NCBI GenBank assembly: GCA_019236485.1
Contig: JAFAIY010000350.1
Span: forward strand, 1 to 18,321
Direction: 5' to 3'
Length of the DNA stretch: 18,321 nucleotides
Origin: Comamonas sp.
GTDB taxonomy: Bacteria; Pseudomonadota; Gammaproteobacteria; Burkholderiales; Burkholderiaceae_C
Below, in pieces: positions 14,503-18,321 of the stretch (its first letter is position 1; every line of letters begins with the position of its first letter). The translations under genes and the position numbers were made by a program. The notes below the pieces were generated by a model. It did no database searches and was not told where the DNA came from. It worked only from the letters and a program-made list of their open reading frames with translations.

Positions 14503-16065
14503 ATGGTCGACTTCAGCCAGCCCTTCAACTTCGCCCAACATCTGTTCGAGCTCAACCAGACGCGCGGCGCCAAGATTGCCTATACCGACGATCACGGCAC
14601 GCTCAGCTATGCCCAGCTGCAGGAGCAGACGCGGCGCCTGGCCCAGGGCCTGACGGCCGCCGGCATCCACCGCGAAGAGCGCGTGCTGCTGCTCATGCAC
14701 GATATGCGCGAGTGGGTGGTCTCGTTTCTGGGCGCCATGTACGCGGGCGTGGTGCCGGTTGCCGTCAATACCTTGCTGACGCCCGAGGACTATGTCTACA
14801 TGCTCGAGCACAGCCGCGCCCAGGCCGTGCTCACCAATGGCGCGCTGGTGCCCGCGGTGCAGCAGGCGCTGGAGCGCGCGCAGCACGAGGTCAGCCATGT
14901 CTGGGTGGCCCATCCCGAGGAAGCGCCCCAGGGGCTGCCGCCGGCTTTCGAGCCCCTGCAGCCCTGGCTGGACCGGCAGCCGCCTCTGACCCAGGCCGTC
15001 AAGACCCGCGGCGACGACCCTGGCTTCTGGCTGTATTCCTCGGGCTCCACCGGCAGGCCCAAGGGCGCGGTCCATACCCATGCCAACCCGTACTGGACGG
15101 CCGAGCTCTACGGCAAGCCGCTGCTGGGCCTGAGCGAGAACGATGTCTGCTTTTCCGCCGCCAAGCTCTACTTCGCCTATGGCCTGGGCAATGCGCTGAC
15201 CTTTCCGCTCAGCGTCGGCGCCAGCGTGGTGCTGATGGCCGAGCGCCCCACGCCGGACGCCACGTTCGCGCGCTGGACCCGCCACCAGCCCACGGTTTTC
15301 TTCGGCGCTCCCACGGGCTTTGCGGGCATGCTGGCCCATGCCGCCTTGCCGGCGCGCGAACAGGTCAGCCTGCGCATGTGCTCGTCGGCGGGCGAGGCAC
15401 TGCCGGCCGAAATTGCCCAGCGCTTCAAGGAGCACTTCGGCGCCGACATCGTGGACGGCATTGGCTCGACCGAGATGCTGCACATCTTCATCTCCAACCG
15501 GCCCGGCGACATACGCTACGGCAGCACCGGCAAGCCCGTACCCGGCTACGAGGTGGAGCTGCGCGGCGAAGACGGACTGCCCGTGGCCGATGGCGAGATC
15601 GGCGACCTCTATATCAAGGGACCGAGCGCGGCGCTGATGTACTGGTGCAACCGCGACAAGAGCCGCGACACCTTCCAGGGCGCCTGGCTCAAGAGCGGCG
15701 ACAAATACGTGCGCGACGCCGAGGGCTACTACACCTATGCGGGGCGCAGCGACGACATGCTCAAGGTCAGCGGCATCTATGTCTCGCCCTTCGAGGTCGA
15801 GTCCACGCTGCAGCAGCACCCGGCCGTGCTCGAGGCCGCGGTGATAGGCGTGACCGACGAGCAGGGGCTGACCAAGACCAAGTCCTATGTGGTGTGCAAG
15901 CCCGGCCGCTCCACGACCGAGCAGGAGCTCAAGGCCTTTGTGAAGGAGCGCCTGGCGCCTTACAAATATCCGCGCTTCATCGAATTCGTCGATGAGCTGC
16001 CCAAGACCGCGACGGGCAAGATCCAGCGCTTTCGCCTGCGCGAACGCGACGCGAAAAACGGCTGA
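14503..16065 (+). CDS. bclA: Benzoate-CoA ligase
   Basis: Activates benzoate to benzoyl-CoA using ATP and CoA, the entry step of the box pathway. A 520-aa ANL-superfamily enzyme with N-terminal FNFAQHLFE typical of benzoate-CoA ligases. The P-loop is YSSGSTGRPKG (178-188). AAKLYFAYGLGNALTFPLSVGA and FFGAPTGFAGML line the aryl-acid pocket; GIGSTEMLHIFISN contains the A5 motif; SGDKYVRDAEGYYTYAGRSDDMLK holds the ATP-binding Asp and hinge; the catalytic lysine is K506 in PKTATGKIQRF. No residues appear missing. It follows boxD by 3 bases and is almost certainly co-translated. Related 4-hydroxybenzoate or 2-aminobenzoate ligases are alternatives, but the location behind boxR and boxD supports benzoate. 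Confidence 0.93.
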   Translation: MVDFSQPFNFAQHLFELNQTRGAKIAYTDDHGTLSYAQLQEQTRRLAQGLTAAGIHREERVLLLMHDMREWVVSFLGAMYAGVVPVAVNTLLTPEDYVYMLEHSRAQAVLTNGALVPAVQQALERAQHEVSHVWVAHPEEAPQGLPPAFEPLQPWLDRQPPLTQAVKTRGDDPGFWLYSSGSTGRPKGAVHTHANPYWTAELYGKPLLGLSENDVCFSAAKLYFAYGLGNALTFPLSVGASVVLMAERPTPDATFARWTRHQPTVFFGAPTGFAGMLAHAALPAREQVSLRMCSSAGEALPAEIAQRFKEHFGADIVDGIGSTEMLHIFISNRPGDIRYGSTGKPVPGYEVELRGEDGLPVADGEIGDLYIKGPSAALMYWCNRDKSRDTFQGAWLKSGDKYVRDAEGYYTYAGRSDDMLKVSGIYVSPFEVESTLQQHPAVLEAAVIGVTDEQGLTKTKSYVVCKPGRSTTEQELKAFVKERLAPYKYPRFIEFVDELPKTATGKIQRFRLRERDAKNG

Positions 16066-16238
16066 GCCGCCATGCCCGCAGCACCAGCGACTGCGCCAGC
16101 CGAGCTTGCGCGGTTAGGGCAATCGCCGGTATTGCTTTAAATCTAAAGTTGTTAGAGTGCGCACAAAAGTGCCACGCCGCGCGGCGGGACGACTCGAGTG
16201 TATCCATGCCATCACAGACCAATCACCAGGAGACAAGC

Positions 16239-17402
16239 ATGAGCAAGCAATGGGCAATCTGGAGCGCGATCGCCATCACAGCCGCCGCCAGCTGCGGCAG
16301 CGCCATGGCGCAGGACAAGATCAAGGTCGGCTTCATGCTGCCCTATAGCGGCACCTATGCGGCGCTGGGCAATGCGATCGAGAACGGCTTTCGCATGTAT
16401 GTGGGCGAGCAGGGCGGCAAGCTCGGCGGACGCGAGATCGAGTTCTTCAAGGTCGACGACGAGTCCGATCCCGCCAAGGCCACCGACAACGTCAACCGCC
16501 TGATCAAGCGCGACAAGGTGGACGTGATCGTGGGCACGGTGCACTCGGGCGTGGCCATGGCCATGGCCAAGGCCGCCAAGGAAAGCGGCACCGTGCTCAT
16601 CGTGCCCAATGCGGGCGCCGATGCGGTGACCGGTCCCATGTGCGCGCCGAATATCTTCCGCAGCTCGTTCACCAACTGGCAGACCGCCTACCCCATGGGC
16701 GTGGTCGCGGCCAAGGAGGGCAAGAAGAACGCCATGACCATCACCTGGAAGTACGCGGCCGGCGAGGAGGCAGTGAACGGCTTCAAGGAAGGTTTCGAGA
16801 AGAGCGGCGGCAAGGTCAGCAAGCAGCTGACCCTGCCCTTCCCCAACGTGGAATTCCAGGCCCTGCTGACCGAGATCGCCGCGGCCAAGCCCGATGCGGT
16901 GTTCTCCTTCTTCGCGGGTGCCGGCGCCGTGAAATTCGTCAAGGACTATCACGCCTCGGGCCTGTCCAAGACCATTCCGCTCTACGGCCCAGGCTTCCTC
17001 ACCGACGGCACGCTGGAAGCCCAGGGCGAAGCCGCGCAAGGCATGCAGACCACGCTGCACTATGCGGACGAACTGGGCACGGAGCGCGACAAGAACTTCC
17101 GCACCAGCTATGCCAAGAACTACAAGCTGCAGCCCGACGTCTATGCAGTGCAAGGCTATGACGCCGCACAGATGCTGGCCGTGGGCCTGAAGGCGGCTGG
17201 CGGCGACATGGCCAAGAAGGATGTGTTCCGCACCGCCATCGAGAAGGCCACCATCGCCAGCCCGCGCGGCGACTTCACCCTGAGCAAGGCCCACAACCCC
17301 GTGCAGGACATCTATCTGCGCAAGGTGGAGGGCAAGGAAAACAAGAAGATCGGCGTGGCTATCAAGGCCTTGGCCGACCCCGCACGCGGCTGCCGCATGT
17401 AA
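16239..17402 (+). CDS. ABC transporter solute-binding protein (LivK/Peripla_BP_6 type), probably for benzoate
   Basis: A 387-aa periplasmic binding protein. The signal peptide is MSKQWAIWSAIAITAAASCG with cleavage after SAMA (residue 24). The mature part has the family pattern KVGFMLPYSGTYAALG, NGFRMYVGEQGGKLGG, a Peripla_BP_6 core with DDESDPAKATDNVNRLI, GTVHSGVAMAMAKAAKESG, and YAVQGYDAAQML near the C-terminus. AGGAGA (16228-16233) five bases before the ATG sets the start. It lies 173 bases after the benzoate-CoA ligase gene, and a LivH-type permease follows. Position in the box operon argues for an aromatic acid ligand such as benzoate; the fold by itself fits branched-chain amino acids or aromatic acids alike. 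Confidence 0.9.
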   Translation: MSKQWAIWSAIAITAAASCGSAMAQDKIKVGFMLPYSGTYAALGNAIENGFRMYVGEQGGKLGGREIEFFKVDDESDPAKATDNVNRLIKRDKVDVIVGTVHSGVAMAMAKAAKESGTVLIVPNAGADAVTGPMCAPNIFRSSFTNWQTAYPMGVVAAKEGKKNAMTITWKYAAGEEAVNGFKEGFEKSGGKVSKQLTLPFPNVEFQALLTEIAAAKPDAVFSFFAGAGAVKFVKDYHASGLSKTIPLYGPGFLTDGTLEAQGEAAQGMQTTLHYADELGTERDKNFRTSYAKNYKLQPDVYAVQGYDAAQMLAVGLKAAGGDMAKKDVFRTAIEKATIASPRGDFTLSKAHNPVQDIYLRKVEGKENKKIGVAIKALADPARGCRM

Positions 17403-17407
17403 TGGGC

Positions 17408-17525
17408 GCGCTCAATACAGGCCTTGATACGTCGTTGCATCGCCCTGCCGCACCTGTGGTGCTGTCTGCGGCAGCGCGCCTCGTCTCCAGCACGAATCTG
17501 CGATTCGCTGGCCTGTATTGAGCGC
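17408..17525. repeat. 118-base nested inverted repeat between binding-protein and permease genes
   Basis: GCGCTCAATACAGGCC (17408-17423) and GGCCTGTATTGAGCGC (17510-17525) are perfect 16-base complements, closing an 86-base interior. Inside, CTGCCGCA (17445-17452) pairs with TGCGGCAG (17467-17474), and CGAATC (17493-17498) pairs with GATTCG (17502-17507) around TGC. The left arm begins 5 bases after the binding-protein stop; the right arm ends 32 bases before the permease GTG. In RNA it would form a multibranched structure able to protect the upstream message or reduce read-through. No target duplication is visible at its edges. Confidence 0.8.
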
Positions 17526-17547
17526 CAGTTTGTCAACGCGCTTTCAC

Positions 17548-17552
17548 AAGGA
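17548..17552 (+). promoter_or_regulatory. Ribosome binding site for the GTG-initiated permease gene
   Basis: AAGGA lies five bases before the GTG at 17558-17560 and fixes that unusual start, since the first in-frame ATG is well inside the second conserved segment of the permease. Confidence 0.7.
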
Positions 17553-17557
17553 TTGCC

Positions 17558-18321
17558 GTGGATCTCGCCACCTTTCTGGTGCAGTGCCTGAACTCGATTC
17601 AGTACGGGCTGCTGCTGTTTCTGCTGGCCTCGGGCCTGACCCTGATCTTCGGCATCATGGGCGTGATCAATCTGGCCCATGGCAGCTTCTACATGATCGG
17701 CGCCTATCTGGCGTTCTCGCTGGCGCCATATCTGGGCCAGCATTTCATCACCATGCTGGTGGTCGGCGTGCTGCTGGCCGTGGTGCTCGGCTATTTTCTC
17801 GAATGGGCCTTCTTCAGCTTTCTCTATGAGCGCGACCACCTGCAGCAGGTGCTGATGACCTACGGCCTGATACTCGTGTTCGAAGGCCTTCGTGCCATCC
17901 TCGTGGACAACGATGTGCATGGCGTGGACAAGCCCGGCTGGCTGTCGGGCAGCTTCTCGCTGCTGGGCATGATGCAATACCCCTGGTACAACGTGTTCGC
18001 TGCTGCCGCCTGCCTGCTGGTGGCGCTGCTGATGTACTACACCGTCAACCGCACGCGCCTGGGCATGATGATCCGCGCCGGCGCCAGCAACCGCGACATG
18101 GTGCGCGGCCTGGGCATCAACATCCAGCGCCTGTACCGCATCGTCTTCGCCGTGGGCGTGGCCCTGGCCGCTCTGGCCGGCATGATCGCCGCGCCCATGA
18201 GCTCGGTCTACCCGAACATGGGCTCCAGCGTGCTCATCATCTGCTTTGTGGTCGTCGTGATCGGCGGCATAGGCTCGATCACGGGCGCGCTGATCGCCTC
18301 GCTGCTGGTGGGCTTTGTCGA
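17558..18321 (+). CDS. LivH-type branched-chain/aromatic acid ABC transporter permease, partial
   Basis: The first 254 codons are in the window; the gene continues past the right edge. It starts with GTG (RBS AAGGA). The product is a hydrophobic inner-membrane permease: VQCLNSIQYGLLLFLLASGL, then GLTLIFGIMGVINLAHGSFYMIGAYLAF, the strongly conserved LivH signature, then two more helices. TVNRTRLGMMIRAGASNRDMVRGLGI is the EAA-like cytoplasmic loop that contacts the ATPase, and GGIGSITGALIASLLVGFV is the conserved C-terminal part. It pairs with the preceding binding protein; the LivM-type permease and the two ATPases are expected downstream. Proposed role is import of benzoate or a similar acid into the box pathway. 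The 155-base gap before it holds the nested inverted repeat. Confidence 0.92.
   Translation, partial: MDLATFLVQCLNSIQYGLLLFLLASGLTLIFGIMGVINLAHGSFYMIGAYLAFSLAPYLGQHFITMLVVGVLLAVVLGYFLEWAFFSFLYERDHLQQVLMTYGLILVFEGLRAILVDNDVHGVDKPGWLSGSFSLLGMMQYPWYNVFAAAACLLVALLMYYTVNRTRLGMMIRAGASNRDMVRGLGINIQRLYRIVFAVGVALAALAGMIAAPMSSVYPNMGSSVLIICFVVVVIGGIGSITGALIASLLVGFV

Noticed and set aside
13018..15819. 933-codon minus-strand open frame opposite boxD and the ligase
   Set aside because: Its codons mirror the sense genes and give a His/Gln/Gly-rich sequence without recognisable motifs.
14223..15995. 590-codon plus-strand frame overlapping boxD and the ligase
   Set aside because: Arg/Ala/Pro-rich out-of-frame shadow; both in-frame genes have intact catalytic motifs.
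16066..16238. Promoter or terminator before the solute-binding protein gene
   Set aside because: The A+T-rich patch has only weak matches to -35/-10 boxes and no stable hairpin; not strong enough to list.
17408..17525. Interpretation of the nested repeat as an insertion sequence or simple intrinsic terminator
   Set aside because: No transposase, no flanking duplication, and no T-run after the right arm; kept as a structured repeat instead.

Overview
This window most likely comes from the chromosome of a betaproteobacterium of the Comamonadaceae (Comamonas/Delftia type). The sequence is G+C-rich with a strong preference for G or C at third codon positions. The aerobic benzoyl-CoA (box) genes, with a BoxR-type regulator and a Liv-type ABC transporter, are a familiar Burkholderiales arrangement. 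The genus is an inference. I see no insertion sequence, tRNA, rRNA or CRISPR. Genes are packed tightly and no gene-free stretch exceeds about 175 bases.

Left block (1-5205), surface sugar activation and transfer. Two minus-strand genes, a GT2 polyisoprenyl-phosphate glycosyltransferase and a membrane protein of the PF03706 family cut by the window edge, diverge from three plus-strand genes linked by 4-base ATGA overlaps: an ArnT-like GT39/83 membrane transferase, a UDP-glucuronate 4-epimerase and a UDP-glucose dehydrogenase. Together they read as UDP-Glc -> UDP-GlcA -> UDP-GalA -> polyprenyl-P-sugar -> transfer outside the inner membrane, which suggests uronic-acid decoration of LPS. A 12-bp hairpin ends this block.

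Middle block (5257-11326), envelope and regulation. An OmpR-type response regulator and its histidine kinase run on the minus strand and converge on the sugar operon. Upstream lies a minus-strand AmpG-like muropeptide permease. It diverges from a short AraC-type regulator, which is followed by an EamA-type exporter and a secreted M48 zinc protease.

Right block (11333-18321), benzoate catabolism. BoxR (an XRE helix-turn-helix fused to a shikimate-kinase-like domain) diverges from a cupin-like PF16155 protein, boxD (3,4-dehydroadipyl-CoA semialdehyde dehydrogenase), benzoate-CoA ligase, an ABC-transporter solute-binding protein and a LivH-type permease cut by the right edge. The divergent promoters overlap, with good -35/-10 elements and TGCA-containing inverted half-sites placed where a repressor would block both. 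The genes fit together as uptake (ABC transporter), activation (ligase), a late pathway step (BoxD) and benzoyl-CoA-sensing control (BoxR). boxA, boxB, boxC and the rest of the transporter are not in the window. A striking 118-base nested inverted repeat sits between the binding-protein and permease genes.
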